Assembly: GCF_003318235.1 (NCBI RefSeq) | Contig: NZ_QOCG01000022.1 | Coordinates: 62,001-126,000 of the forward strand | Origin: Loktanella sp. D2R18 | Lineage (GTDB): Bacteria; Pseudomonadota; Alphaproteobacteria; Rhodobacterales; Rhodobacteraceae | Direction: 5' to 3' | Length of the DNA: 64,000 nucleotides | In this document: positions 52,626 to 61,176 of the stretch, one piece after another | Position numbering within the stretch: position 1 is the stretch's first letter | How the letters are laid out: every line of letters begins with the position of its first letter | Made by a program: the position numbers and the translations under genes | Notes under the pieces: model-generated | The model's input: the letters and a program-made list of their open reading frames with translations, nothing else | What the model was told of the DNA's origin: nothing | The model's database searches: none

Positions 52626-53976
52626 TCGCCATTTTGGTCGCATCAACGACCTTGTCGATTTCAGCTTCGGTGATGCAGAATGGCGGTGCAAACCCGATGA
52701 TATCGCCTTGTGGCATCGCCCGGGCGATCACGCCTTGCTCTAACATCGCGGCCGCAATTTGTGGGCAGATTTTATCTGCAACATCAAACCCTTGCTTGGT
52801 ATCTTGATCTTTGACCAGTTCAACAGCGCAAAGCAGACCTTCGCCGCGTACTTCACCCAGATTGGCATGTCCGCCAAGCGCATCTTGCATCGCGCCGTTC
52901 AAATAGGCGCCCATGCGTCCGGCATTTGTGACCAGATCCAAATCATCAATCAATTTGAGGTTCGCAACCCCAGCAGCCGCACAAATCGGATGTGCAGAAT
53001 AGGTCCAACCGTGACCAATGGGTCCGTTTTCATCGGTGCCTTGCTCTAACACTTTCCACATTTTGTCGGACACGATCGACCCTGACAACGGCGCATAGGC
53101 TGATGTCAGCCCCTTAGCGATCGTGATTAAATCAGGTTTCATACCATAGTGCTCGGACCCGAACATCGTGCCCAAACGGCCAAAACCGGTGACGACCTCG
53201 TCAGCGACCAGTAGGATATCGTATTTATCTAAGACCGCCTGAATCGCGGCCCAATAACCAGCTGGCGGCGGAACAATACCGCCCGTGCCCAAAACGGGCT
53301 CTCCGATAAATGCCGCAATCGTATCTGCGCCTTCGCGCAAGATCTGTGCCTCTAATTGTGCCGCGCAATGGGCCGAAAACTGTTCTTCGGACATAGATTG
53401 GTCAGCCCGGCGGAAATAGTAAGGCGCGTCGGTGTGGATCACTTGCGAGAGCGGCAAATCGAATTTTTTGTGAAACAGCTCTAACCCCGTCAAAGAGCCG
53501 GTCATGAGGCCAGAACCATGATACCCACGCCAGCGCGAAATGATCTTCTTTTTCTCGGGGCGGCCAAGGATGTTGTTGTAATACCAGATTAATTTGATGT
53601 TTGTCTCATTGGCGTCCGACCCGGACTGACCAAAATAAACCTTTGACATATGATCCGGTGCGCGGTCCATGATCATCTTGGAAAGCGTGATTGACGCCTC
53701 TGTCCCGTGCCCAACATAAGAATGATAATAAGCCAATTCTTGCGCTTGTTTCGCAATCGCATCCGCGATTTCAGTGTGGCCATAGCCCACATTTACACAG
53801 TACAGCCCAGCAAAGGCGTCTAAAAACTGATTGCCGTCTCGGTCATGGATATGCACGCCTTTAGCGCCTGTGATCACCCGTGTTGGTGTTTCACCGCGCG
53901 CATGCATAGCCAGATGGGTCGAAGGGTGAAAGAAATTTTCGCGGTCCCACTGTTCAAGCGGATCGTTCTTTAGCAT
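52606..53976 (-). CDS. Class III aminotransferase of the ectoine degradation cluster
   Basis: A 456-residue PLP omega-aminotransferase with the family lysine in DLITIAKGLTSAYAPLSG, the DEVVTGFGRLG segment and the cofactor-binding GSDANETNIKLIWYY. Its position immediately after doeB (17 bases) suggests it transaminates L-2,4-diaminobutyrate to aspartate semialdehyde (the step called DoeD, or Atf in roseobacters). The sequence also matches pyruvate-dependent (S)-omega-transaminases, so the substrate is inferred from context. Confidence 0.85.
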   Translation of the reverse strand: MLKNDPLEQWDRENFFHPSTHLAMHARGETPTRVITGAKGVHIHDRDGNQFLDAFAGLYCVNVGYGHTEIADAIAKQAQELAYYHSYVGHGTEASITLSKMIMDRAPDHMSKVYFGQSGSDANETNIKLIWYYNNILGRPEKKKIISRWRGYHGSGLMTGSLTGLELFHKKFDLPLSQVIHTDAPYYFRRADQSMSEEQFSAHCAAQLEAQILREGADTIAAFIGEPVLGTGGIVPPPAGYWAAIQAVLDKYDILLVADEVVTGFGRLGTMFGSEHYGMKPDLITIAKGLTSAYAPLSGSIVSDKMWKVLEQGTDENGPIGHGWTYSAHPICAAAGVANLKLIDDLDLVTNAGRMGAYLNGAMQDALGGHANLGEVRGEGLLCAVELVKDQDTKQGFDVADKICPQIAAAMLEQGVIARAMPQGDIIGFAPPFCITEAEIDKVVDATKMAITQVLG

Positions 53977-53993
53977 GTCGGTTCCTTTTAAGG

Positions 53994-54989
53994 TTATTCT
54001 GTAATTTCAATGGCCAAGACAGCAACGCAATCGCCGGGTAAAACCAATCCTGGGTGGTGGCGCGCTGTTAGGATACCATCCATTTGCGCTTTGATCGTGC
54101 GTGGGGGTAGCCCGGTATAATGCGCAGGCCAGATATGCGCGATATCGTCGCCTTTGTTCACGGCGTCGCCCAAAGTGATGCTAAATTCGATCAGCCCGCC
54201 TGTATCCGCAAAGTGAAAGCAATCATCGTCAGGCTGCGTCAAAATACGCGTCGGGGCGATGTCCATGTCGCCCTGCATAATCCCCGCATGAATCAATAGG
54301 TTGCGAAGCCCTTTGCGCGCGATGCCCACCGTTTCGGGCGTTGCGGTGCCGCCACCGCCCAATTCAGTCGTAACAAATGTTTTGCCCAGCGTTTCAGCCG
54401 CATCATCATACATGCCCAACCCGTCAATCTCGCGCATCTCAACGCTAAACGGCGCGTTAAACGCATCGCGCGCGGCGCGGCAGCGGGCCATTTGTTCTGC
54501 ATCATCCAAGATATGTGAAGCAGCAAAGGGCAAGAAATCCAATGTCTTACCGCCAGAATGGAAATCCAACACGATATCGGCCATCGGCAATAACGTACGT
54601 TGAAAGTAGTCGGCAATCTTTGCCGTTGGTGTGCCGTCAGGGGCACCCGGAAACGCGCGGTTCAGGTTCACGTCATCAACTGGCGACACGCGTGTGCCGG
54701 CCAAAAACGCCGGATGGTTCATAAATGGCACAATGATCACGGTGCCGTTGATGTCTTTAGCGTGTAGCGTCTGCGCCAAGCCCAGCAAGGCAAGCGGCCC
54801 CTCGTATTCATCGCCGTGATTGCCGCCTGTCAACAGCGCGCAAGGCCCGGCACCGTTTTTGATCACGGTCACCGGGATTTGAATTGACCCCCATGCGCTT
54901 TCGTTGCGGCTATAGGGCAGTCGCAAAAATCCGTGCTGCACGCCGTCGGCATCAAAATCAACGGTTGGGGTAATGGGATTATCGCGCAT
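53994..54989 (-). CDS. doeB: N2-acetyl-L-2,4-diaminobutanoate deacetylase DoeB
   Basis: A 331-residue zinc hydrolase of the succinylglutamate desuccinylase/aspartoacylase type, acting on Nα-acetyl-diaminobutyrate from ectoine. Zinc ligands are visible in GGNHGDEYEGPLAL (HxxE) and IVLDFHSGGKTLDF, followed by NLNRAFPGAPDGTPTAKIADYF. It lies three bases after doeA and 17 before the aminotransferase. Companion genes make the ectoine assignment strong. Confidence 0.93.
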   Translation of the reverse strand: MRDNPITPTVDFDADGVQHGFLRLPYSRNESAWGSIQIPVTVIKNGAGPCALLTGGNHGDEYEGPLALLGLAQTLHAKDINGTVIIVPFMNHPAFLAGTRVSPVDDVNLNRAFPGAPDGTPTAKIADYFQRTLLPMADIVLDFHSGGKTLDFLPFAASHILDDAEQMARCRAARDAFNAPFSVEMREIDGLGMYDDAAETLGKTFVTTELGGGGTATPETVGIARKGLRNLLIHAGIMQGDMDIAPTRILTQPDDDCFHFADTGGLIEFSITLGDAVNKGDDIAHIWPAHYTGLPPRTIKAQMDGILTARHHPGLVLPGDCVAVLAIEITE

Positions 54990-54992
54990 GGA

Positions 54993-56168
54993 TTAGCCTT
55001 TGATCACAAGTTCACGGGGCGTGGTGCACAGGCATTCTGCGCCGTTTTCGGTAACCAAGATCGTTTCAGTTGTCTCGAGCCCGCCATCATCAAGCCACAG
55101 CGCGGGCATAAAGTGGAACGTCATGCCGGGTTCAAGCGGGGTTTTATCGCCCGCTCGGAATGACATCGTGCGTTCGCCCCAATCGGGTGGATACGACAGA
55201 CCAATCGGATAGCCACATCGGCTGTCTTTTGTATAACCAAGCGTCTTGAGCCGGTTATTAAACGCAAACGCGACATCCTCGCACAGCGCACCGGGGCGTG
55301 CAGCCTCGAGCCCGGCAGAGGTTGCATCAAGCACGGCCGCTTGGGCATCCAAGTACTTCTGTGGCACCTTGCCAAAGAACAGGGTCCGCGATTGCGGGCA
55401 GTGGTAGCGGCGATACGTGCCGGAAATTTCAAAAAACGTGCTTTCACCCGATTTGAGCGGGCTATTGTCCCATGTCAGATGGGGCGCAGTCGCATCCGCG
55501 CCTGATGGGGCCATCGGCACAATCGCCGGGTAATCGCCCCAGTAATCATCCACACCCGTAATCGCCGCATGATAAATATCGGCAATCAGGTCATTTTTGC
55601 GCATCCCCGGTTCAGCCTTATCACGAATGACCGCGTGCATGTTTTCAACGATGCGGGCAGCGGCGCGCATATAGCTGATTTCAGTGTCGGATTTCACCGC
55701 GCGTTGCCAATTTACAAGGGCCGTCGCATCGATCAACGTTGCTTGCGCTACCCCGGCTTGCAACGACAAAAATGCCGCTGCGGTGAAATAGTAATTGTCC
55801 ATTTCGACGCCGATCCGCGCCGACGCCAACCCACGATCCGCGATCAGATTGGCCAAATTTTCCATTGGGTGTTTGACAGGGTTTTGCACATATGTGTCGT
55901 CGTAACCGATGATATCATCGTCCAGCATATATGTTGTACGCAGCGCACCGGCTGCGTCCATCGCGCGGCCCCACCAAATTGGGTCGCCATCTAAACGCAG
56001 TAAAACCCCCTGATGTACATAGAACGACCAACCGTCATATCCGGTTAACCACGCCATATTCGACGGGTCCGTGACAAAGAGCGCATCAAGCCCACGCGCC
56101 GCCATTTCGTGGCGTACCTTGTGCAACCGCGCGGCATATTCATCCGCACCAAAGGGCAATGTGTTCAT
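54993..56168 (-). CDS. doeA: Ectoine hydrolase DoeA (M24-like)
   Basis: A 391-residue creatinase/aminopeptidase P (M24, pita-bread) fold protein that opens the ectoine ring to Nα- and Nγ-acetyl-diaminobutyrate. N-terminal LHKVRHEMAARGLDALFVTDPSNMAWLTGYDGWSFYVHQGVLL and C-terminal GYPIGLSYPPDWGERTMSFRAGDKTPLEPGMTFHFMPALW match DoeA/EutD. First gene of doeA-doeB-aminotransferase, divergent from doeX. No ectoine TRAP or ABC transporter is seen in the window. Confidence 0.93.
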   Translation of the reverse strand: MNTLPFGADEYAARLHKVRHEMAARGLDALFVTDPSNMAWLTGYDGWSFYVHQGVLLRLDGDPIWWGRAMDAAGALRTTYMLDDDIIGYDDTYVQNPVKHPMENLANLIADRGLASARIGVEMDNYYFTAAAFLSLQAGVAQATLIDATALVNWQRAVKSDTEISYMRAAARIVENMHAVIRDKAEPGMRKNDLIADIYHAAITGVDDYWGDYPAIVPMAPSGADATAPHLTWDNSPLKSGESTFFEISGTYRRYHCPQSRTLFFGKVPQKYLDAQAAVLDATSAGLEAARPGALCEDVAFAFNNRLKTLGYTKDSRCGYPIGLSYPPDWGERTMSFRAGDKTPLEPGMTFHFMPALWLDDGGLETTETILVTENGAECLCTTPRELVIKG

Positions 56169-56210
56169 TCAACTCTCCAGATTCGATAGGGCAATATTAG
56201 CTTCCTTAGA

Positions 56211-56225
56211 TGCAGATTTTCTGCA
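56211..56225. promoter_or_regulatory. Candidate DoeX operator between doeA and doeX
   Basis: TGCAGATTTTCTGCA is a perfect 15-bp palindrome (6-bp arms, TTT centre) in the 116-base divergent gap. It resembles the AT-centred 15-bp sites bound by Lrp/AsnC proteins. Confidence 0.5.
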
Positions 56226-56284
56226 ATATCAATAAAATCTTGTGTGATTTAGGCGGCATTTTGAAAATGACTAAGAATTAATCT

Positions 56285-56743
56285 ATGATTGACGATATTG
56301 ATAAGAAAATACTGCAACACGTGCAACGCAACAATCAGCTAACCAGCTCGGAGCTATCAGAGCGGGTCGGGCTATCCCCCACCTCTGTGCAGCGCCGATT
56401 ACACAAGATGCGTGATCAAAAGATTATCGAAAATGATATTGCCGTCGTATCCACAGCGGCAGTTGGCCGTCCGCTGACGATGCTTGTCTCTGTCGAGCTT
56501 GAACGCGAACGGTCTGATATTATTGACCGTTTCAAAAGGTCCGTGCGTGATTGCACTGCGGTGCAAAGCGCCTATTACGTCACGGGCGAAACTGATTTTG
56601 TCCTGATCGTCACAGCCAAGGATATGGAGGACTACGAAGCCTTCACTCGTGATTTTCTATACAACAACATGGATATTAAGGGATTTAAGACCACCGTTGT
56701 CATGGACAGGATCAAAGCTTCGTTTGAACTGCCGCTTGATTAA
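56285..56743 (+). CDS. doeX: Lrp/AsnC regulator DoeX
   Basis: A 152-residue regulator with N-terminal HTH (DDIDKKILQHVQRNNQLTSSELSERVGLSPTSVQRRLHKMRDQKIIENDIAVV) and RAM domain (DCTAVQSAYYVTGETDFVLIVTAKDMEDYEAFTRDFLYNNMDIKGFKTTVVMDRI). DoeX proteins sense ectoine breakdown intermediates and regulate doe genes. It is divergent from doeA, which fits. Confidence 0.92.
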   Translation: MIDDIDKKILQHVQRNNQLTSSELSERVGLSPTSVQRRLHKMRDQKIIENDIAVVSTAAVGRPLTMLVSVELERERSDIIDRFKRSVRDCTAVQSAYYVTGETDFVLIVTAKDMEDYEAFTRDFLYNNMDIKGFKTTVVMDRIKASFELPLD

Positions 56744-56843
56744 CCAGAAGTCACCGTGGCAATTCACCAAAAATTCCGCGCCTGGTGTCTTTTTCCCTTG
56801 CGCCTTGACCGATTGCTTTATAGATCACGCCCACGAACGGAGC

Positions 56844-56918
56844 GCGGGCGTAGCTCAGGGGTAGAGCATAACCTTGCCAAGGTTAGGGTCGAGAGTTCGA
56901 ATCTCTTCGCCCGCTCCA
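56844..56918 (+). tRNA. tRNA-Gly (GCC), copy 1
   Basis: Cloverleaf reads clearly: acceptor GCGGGCG pairs with CGCCCGC, D-loop with AGGGG, anticodon loop TTGCCAA (anticodon GCC) on a TAACC/GGTTA stem, GTTCGAA T-loop and encoded CCA. It lies 100 bases past doeX. Confidence 0.97.
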
Positions 56919-56922
56919 ACAA

Positions 56923-56961
56923 AACAAGGCCTCTCGGCGACGAGGGGCCTTGTTTGTTTTT
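56923..56961 (+). terminator. Terminator after tRNA-Gly copy 1
   Basis: AACAAGGCC + CTC stem (56923-56935 with 56942-56954, one mismatch) followed by TTTGTTTTT. Confidence 0.85.
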
Positions 56962-57055
56962 AACCCCTGCCCCTTGACGCAATCTGTGAAAGTTTTCTGC
57001 ATTCAACCCTTGCGCCGCACGTAAACTGTTTGTAAATCACCCCTTACTAACGGAT

Positions 57056-57130
57056 GCGGGCGTAGCTCAGGGGTAGAGCATAACCTTGCCAAGGTTAGGG
57101 TCGAGAGTTCGAATCTCTTCGCCCGCTCCA
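57056..57130 (+). tRNA. tRNA-Gly (GCC), copy 2
   Basis: Identical to copy 1 over its whole 75 bases, including CCA, 137 bases downstream of the first. The spacer includes a terminator, so each copy should have its own promoter. Confidence 0.97.
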
Positions 57131-57145
57131 GTTGGTACAGACGTA

Positions 57146-57179
57146 AAGGGCCACCCAATCAGGTGGCCCTTCGTCGTTT
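57146..57179 (+). terminator. Terminator after tRNA-Gly copy 2
   Basis: Perfect 10-bp stem AAGGGCCACC / GGTGGCCCTT (57146-57155, 57162-57171) followed by a short T-rich CGTCGTTT. Confidence 0.75.
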
Positions 57180-57200
57180 GAGGTGACGAAGTATCGCTTG

Positions 57201-57902
57201 CTATTGCAAGCTCGTTGTCGGCGTTGGCCGCCCTTCCCCGATGATACTGACTTTTGCGATCTGCGCAGGGGGCTGCGCCAGTGGTTTAAACGGGCCGAAG
57301 AGTGGCGCGACATCCACAGCAAGATCATCTACACCATCCAAATCATCAAGATGCGCGTCAACATCATCCAGCGCCGGAGCCGTCGCGGCAATGTCAGCGA
57401 ATGAGGGGATATTTGGGGTATCATCATCAAATGCGACGGGCGCTTGCTCGGTCACGTCAAACCCATCCCAATTCAGATCGACTGGTGCAGTTTCAGCCGC
57501 ATCTTGCATTTCATTCTGTGCAACGCGCGCCGCAATTGCGTCTTTATTACTGACGGATGTGACAGCGAGTTGCCCAAGCAAGGATGCTGGCGTGCGCAGA
57601 CCGACAAGCGCATGTAGGCAAGGAATCAAATCATACAGATCGTCTGTCTGCGACCCGATCCGGTCCGTCAACAAAATCGCGCTAAGATAAGGATTACGGC
57701 GTTCACCCGATAGCGCAAGCGAATGTGTCAGATGCCCATTGATAGTTTCATCCATGACCAAGAGGTTAATCGTATCGAGCCGTACCAACGCATAGGCAAC
57801 TTTATGGCTTTCCACACAAAGAACTTGAAATCCTTTTTCGATCAATACACGGGCGGTGGCAACAGCGGCATCAGCGTCGCTGCGTAAGATTAAGGCCTTC
57901 AT
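57201..57902 (-). CDS. Receiver-like (pseudo-response-regulator) protein
   Basis: A 233-residue protein. Residues about 1-110 resemble a CheY-like fold (KALILRSDADAAVATARVLIEKGFQVLCVESHKVAYALVRLDTINLLVMDETINGHLTHSLALSGERRNPYLSAILLTDR). A potential phospho-acceptor Asp lies in LLVMDE, but the acidic pair near the N-terminus is replaced by SDAD and no clear beta-5 Lys is visible, so normal phosphorylation is doubtful. The C-terminal half is acidic, low complexity and ends in a Pro-rich tail. AGGAGA lies 6 bases before the ATG at 57902. Function unknown. Confidence 0.65.
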   Translation of the reverse strand: MKALILRSDADAAVATARVLIEKGFQVLCVESHKVAYALVRLDTINLLVMDETINGHLTHSLALSGERRNPYLSAILLTDRIGSQTDDLYDLIPCLHALVGLRTPASLLGQLAVTSVSNKDAIAARVAQNEMQDAAETAPVDLNWDGFDVTEQAPVAFDDDTPNIPSFADIAATAPALDDVDAHLDDLDGVDDLAVDVAPLFGPFKPLAQPPAQIAKVSIIGEGRPTPTTSLQ

Positions 57903-58050
57903 CGGATTCTCCTGATAAATGAATGATTGCACCCACTTTAGGAATCGATTTCTTAAATTTTGCTGAAAACCCGCAAGATTTCTGACACAGGCTTGGCCCC
58001 TGCGCCAGTTACCCCTATAGAATATACACCATCACATAAGGACGCGCAGC

Positions 58051-58638
58051 ATGCGGACAGCCACAATCACACGCAAAACCGCCGAAACAGATATTTCAGT
58101 CACGGTGAATTTGGACGGGACCGGGGTCTATGACAATCAGACCGGCGTTGGCTTTTTTGACCATATGCTGGACCAACTGTCGCGCCATGCTTTGATTGAC
58201 ATGACAATCCGTGCGTCCGGTGATCTGCATATTGATGATCACCACACGGTCGAGGATGTGGGGATTGCCTTGGGTCAAGCGCTCTCGGACGCGTTGGGCG
58301 ACAAGCGCGGAATTAACCGTTACGGCAGCTGCCATCTTGCGATGGATGATACCCAAGTGCGTTGCGCTCTGGACCTTTCGGCGCGCCCCTATCTGATTTG
58401 CAATTTGGATTTGCCCTTTGGCAAAATCGGGACTTTTGACACAGAACTGGTCCGCGAGTTCTTTCAAGCGCTATCGACACACGGCGGAATCACCTTGCAC
58501 ATCGACAAGCTGCACGGGTTCAACGCCCACCACATCGCCGAGGCAGCGTTCAAAGCCGTCGCCCGCGCCCTGCGCGAAGCCGTGGAAACCGACCCGCGCA
58601 AAACCGATGCGATCCCATCGACCAAAGGCGCACTATAA
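58051..58638 (+). CDS. hisB: Imidazoleglycerol-phosphate dehydratase
   Basis: Sixth step of histidine synthesis, manganese-dependent dehydration of IGP; 195 residues, single-function form. Motifs: [41 protein letters not shown], and the second metal site [23 protein letters not shown]. It opens a loose his group (hisB, hisH, hisA) interrupted by unrelated genes. It ends directly before a convergent DUF2306 gene. Confidence 0.97.
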   Translation: MRTATITRKTAETDISVTVNLDGTGVYDNQTGVGFFDHMLDQLSRHALIDMTIRASGDLHIDDHHTVEDVGIALGQALSDALGDKRGINRYGSCHLAMDDTQVRCALDLSARPYLICNLDLPFGKIGTFDTELVREFFQALSTHGGITLHIDKLHGFNAHHIAEAAFKAVARALREAVETDPRKTDAIPSTKGAL

Positions 58639-58640
58639 GT

Positions 58641-59261
58641 TTATGATACCGCGCGTTCGTGTGCGGTATCATCCAACAACCACCATTCGGCGACAATCAG
58701 GTTCGGCACCCAGCACGCCCAAGCGACGAGCTGGTAGACTTCGTCAAAATCCCCGCCAGTGGCAAACCCAATCCCTAAATAGAGCCGTAACGTCACCGCT
58801 GCAAAGGTCAGCGCGCCCGACCGGATCATCCAGCCGCGATGGCGCGCAATGTCACGTGCACGTGCGGTCAGATAGGCCTGCAGTGTTGCATAGACCCAGA
58901 TGACCGCAAGCAATCCAAACCCAAAGGCAGCAACAAGCCCTGCCTGTGTTGCCGTCGCCAGCCACAAACCGCATATTCCCGCGATCACACAAGCAACCAC
59001 ATAAATGCGCCCCAGATAGCGATGCAACCATGGGCGCGATCCGCGTAGCTTGATGCTAAACTGAAACGGCATGACCAACAAAGCTGTGACCGCACACCCA
59101 ATATGCCCGATCAACGCGATCGCGCGGTCATCATAATGGTAGGCGATATGCGGCGTTGCACCCGCAACCCCCGGCCAAAGCAATCGGGCTGAAATCAGTC
59201 CGATTGCCAAACAAAAGAACCAGAACATGCCAATCCCGGCCTTGGTAATGAAATTGGGCAT
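58641..59261 (-). CDS. DUF2306-type membrane protein
   Basis: A 206-residue polytopic protein with about six transmembrane segments. The HIAYHYDDRAIALIGHIGCAVTALLVMPFQFSIKLRGSRPWLHRYLGRIYVVACVIAGICGLWLA stretch and the H-rich ARDIARHRGWMIRSGALTFAAVTLRLYLG are characteristic of DUF2306 (His-containing helices possibly binding haem or metal). Start at 59261 follows AGGAAATG; the open frame to 59435 is not used. It is divergent from a TetR-family gene with two operator palindromes in between, so it is probably that regulator's target. Confidence 0.85.
   Translation of the reverse strand: MPNFITKAGIGMFWFFCLAIGLISARLLWPGVAGATPHIAYHYDDRAIALIGHIGCAVTALLVMPFQFSIKLRGSRPWLHRYLGRIYVVACVIAGICGLWLATATQAGLVAAFGFGLLAVIWVYATLQAYLTARARDIARHRGWMIRSGALTFAAVTLRLYLGIGFATGGDFDEVYQLVAWACWVPNLIVAEWWLLDDTAHERAVS
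58643..58672. terminator. Bidirectional hairpin between hisB and the DUF2306 gene
   Basis: Perfect 10-bp stem ATGATACCGC / GCGGTATCAT (58643-58652, 58663-58672) lies over the end of the convergent DUF2306 gene, just past the hisB stop. Confidence 0.6.
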
Positions 59262-59280
59262 ATCATTTCCTATATCAAAC

Positions 59281-59317
59281 TTGACACTGTCAATATCACA
59301 TAACTTGACAGCGTCAA
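59281..59317. promoter_or_regulatory. Two TetR-type operators between the DUF2306 and TetR genes
   Basis: TTGACACTGTCAA (59281-59293, perfect) and TTGACAGCGTCAA (59305-59317, one mismatch) are 13-bp palindromes with 24 bp between centres, placed on one DNA face to within half a turn. They lie 20-57 bases from both divergent start codons. Confidence 0.7.
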
Positions 59318-59339
59318 ATTGCAAGTGCAAATAATCCCC

Positions 59340-59936
59340 ATGAACCATTTCCCGGCAAAACCACACCACCATGGCGCCTTGCGCGCGGCGCTCATTCAGG
59401 CGGGGATCGACATTCTGCAATCCGACGGATTGCAAGGGCTGACCCTGCGCAAATGTGCGGCGCGCGCGGGTGTGTCACACGCGGCCCCAGCCCATCATTT
59501 CGACGGGCTGGTTGGGTTGAAAGGCGCGATCGCGCATCACGGCCTATTGCTGTTTCGCGATGCGATGCTTGCGGCGTCAGCGGGGGCCGCTGACGATCTT
59601 GCACAGCTGAAAGGCATCTGTCAGGGCTACCTTGATTTTGCGGCGGCTCAGCCCGCCCTGTTTCGACTGATGTTTGGCTTTGAAAAACACGAACACCGTA
59701 AAGTATCTGTCGAATTGGATGGTGATCTTGCCTATGAGGTTTTGCGCGAGGCGTGCGCCCCTTTTGTCCGCGACGACCTGCCCGCCCCAATCCTCGAGGC
59801 ACAGGTTTGGTCATTAATCCATGGTTATGCGACGCTGTATCTCTCTGGTAACTTTCTGCGCGAACTGCACGCACTGCCGCAACAACAGGCCTTTGAACAG
59901 GTGATGGCGGCCCTTGACCGGATGGTAACGCGCTAA
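59340..59936 (+). CDS. TetR/AcrR family regulator (WHG-type C-terminal domain)
   Basis: A 198-residue regulator. N-terminal [60 protein letters not shown]. The C-terminal ligand domain ([33 protein letters not shown]) is of the WHG type. Ligand unknown. It is divergent from the DUF2306 gene and the gap has two matching palindromes, so it likely represses both. The start at 59340 has no strong ribosome binding site. Confidence 0.92.
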   Translation: MNHFPAKPHHHGALRAALIQAGIDILQSDGLQGLTLRKCAARAGVSHAAPAHHFDGLVGLKGAIAHHGLLLFRDAMLAASAGAADDLAQLKGICQGYLDFAAAQPALFRLMFGFEKHEHRKVSVELDGDLAYEVLREACAPFVRDDLPAPILEAQVWSLIHGYATLYLSGNFLRELHALPQQQAFEQVMAALDRMVTR

Positions 59937-60001
59937 GTCTTGGCAATACGGGCAAAAGCCCCTACTCACGCAGGCAAAGATTGGTACAAAAAGGACCGGC
60001 C

Positions 60002-60640
60002 ATGCTGACCGCATTGATAGATTATGACAGCGGAAACCTGCATTCAGCGGAAAAAGCGTTTGAACGCATGGCCCGCGAAGTCGATGGCGGCAAAATCACC
60101 GTCACCTCGGACCCCGATGTGGTGGCGCGTGCGGACCGCATCGTGCTGCCCGGCGACGGCGCATTCCCACATTGCCGCGAAGAGCTGTTTGCGCGCTCTG
60201 CTTTGGCCGAGGCGGTCATCGAAGCGGTCACCGTCAAAGCGCGGCCCTTTCTGGGGATCTGCGTAGGAATGCAGCTCATGGCCAGCACCGGGCACGAATA
60301 CGAAGAAACGCCCGGCTTCGACTGGATCGCGGGTGACATTCGCAAAATCGCACCCAACGATCCGACACTGAAGGTCCCGCATATGGGCTGGAATGATCTG
60401 GTGATTGACACCCCGCACCCGGTGCTTGAGGGGATCGCGACAGGTGATCACGCCTATTTTGTGCATTCCTACGCAATGCAGGTGACAAACCCCGCTGAGC
60501 GGCTCGCCCATGTGGATTACGGAGGCGATGTCACTGCGATTATTGGGAAAGACAATGTGATCGGGATGCAATTCCACCCTGAAAAAAGCCAAGAGGCAGG
60601 TTTGCGTATGATCGGAAACTTCCTAACCTGGGCACCGTAA
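60002..60640 (+). CDS. hisH: Imidazole glycerol phosphate synthase subunit HisH
   Basis: Glutamine amidotransferase subunit that provides ammonia to HisF. 212 residues with [19 protein letters not shown], catalytic Cys in [23 protein letters not shown] and the catalytic His/Glu in [21 protein letters not shown] precedes the ATG by about 4-8 bases. It lies 65 bases after the TetR gene and 16 bases before a lipoprotein transglycosylase gene. Confidence 0.97.
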   Translation: MLTALIDYDSGNLHSAEKAFERMAREVDGGKITVTSDPDVVARADRIVLPGDGAFPHCREELFARSALAEAVIEAVTVKARPFLGICVGMQLMASTGHEYEETPGFDWIAGDIRKIAPNDPTLKVPHMGWNDLVIDTPHPVLEGIATGDHAYFVHSYAMQVTNPAERLAHVDYGGDVTAIIGKDNVIGMQFHPEKSQEAGLRMIGNFLTWAP

Positions 60641-60656
60641 CCGATTGGAGACAGTG

Positions 60657-61130
60657 ATGCTGACACGCCGCACAATGATCATTGCAACCGCCAGTACATT
60701 GGCGGGCTGCGGACGCCGGAACCGCCGGGAAACGGCGCAAACATCCCGCGACATTCCACTGTATCCGAATGAAACGCCTGAACTGCGCGCCCTGATCAAC
60801 AAATACGCCGACATCCACGATATTCCGGTCACGCTGCTTCACCGTGTAATCATCCGCGAAAGCACCCATAACCCCGCCGCCCGCAATGGGCCGTATTACG
60901 GGCTGATGCAAATCCTGCCGCAAACCGCGCGTACGATGGGGCACCGCGGATCACCCGAAAGCCTGCTAGATGCGGAAACCAACCTGATGTACGCGGGCAA
61001 ATACCTGCGCGGGGCTTGGTTGCTGTCTTACGGCGATGAAGCCACAGCCGTCAGCTGGTACGCGCGCGGCTACTATTACGAAGCGCGCGATCGTGGTATG
61101 CTGGTCGAAACGGGCTTACGGGAAGGCTAA
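60657..61130 (+). CDS. Lipoprotein lytic transglycosylase (SLT-like)
   Basis: A 157-residue lipoprotein with a TAT-like/basic start (LTRRTMIIATASTLAGCG, lipobox LAGC) and an SLT domain: VTLLHRVIIRESTHNPAARN (catalytic Glu in the RES motif), YYGLMQILPQTARTMGHRGSPESLLDAETNLMYAGKYLRGAWLLSYGDEATAVSWYARGYYYEAR. It would cleave peptidoglycan in the periplasm. GGAGACA upstream supports ATG 60657. It follows hisH at 16 bases and may be cotranscribed. Confidence 0.92.
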   Translation: MLTRRTMIIATASTLAGCGRRNRRETAQTSRDIPLYPNETPELRALINKYADIHDIPVTLLHRVIIRESTHNPAARNGPYYGLMQILPQTARTMGHRGSPESLLDAETNLMYAGKYLRGAWLLSYGDEATAVSWYARGYYYEARDRGMLVETGLREG

Positions 61131-61176
61131 ATTCACCGTCATTGCCGCGCAACAGATGCGAACGGACAAGCAAAAG

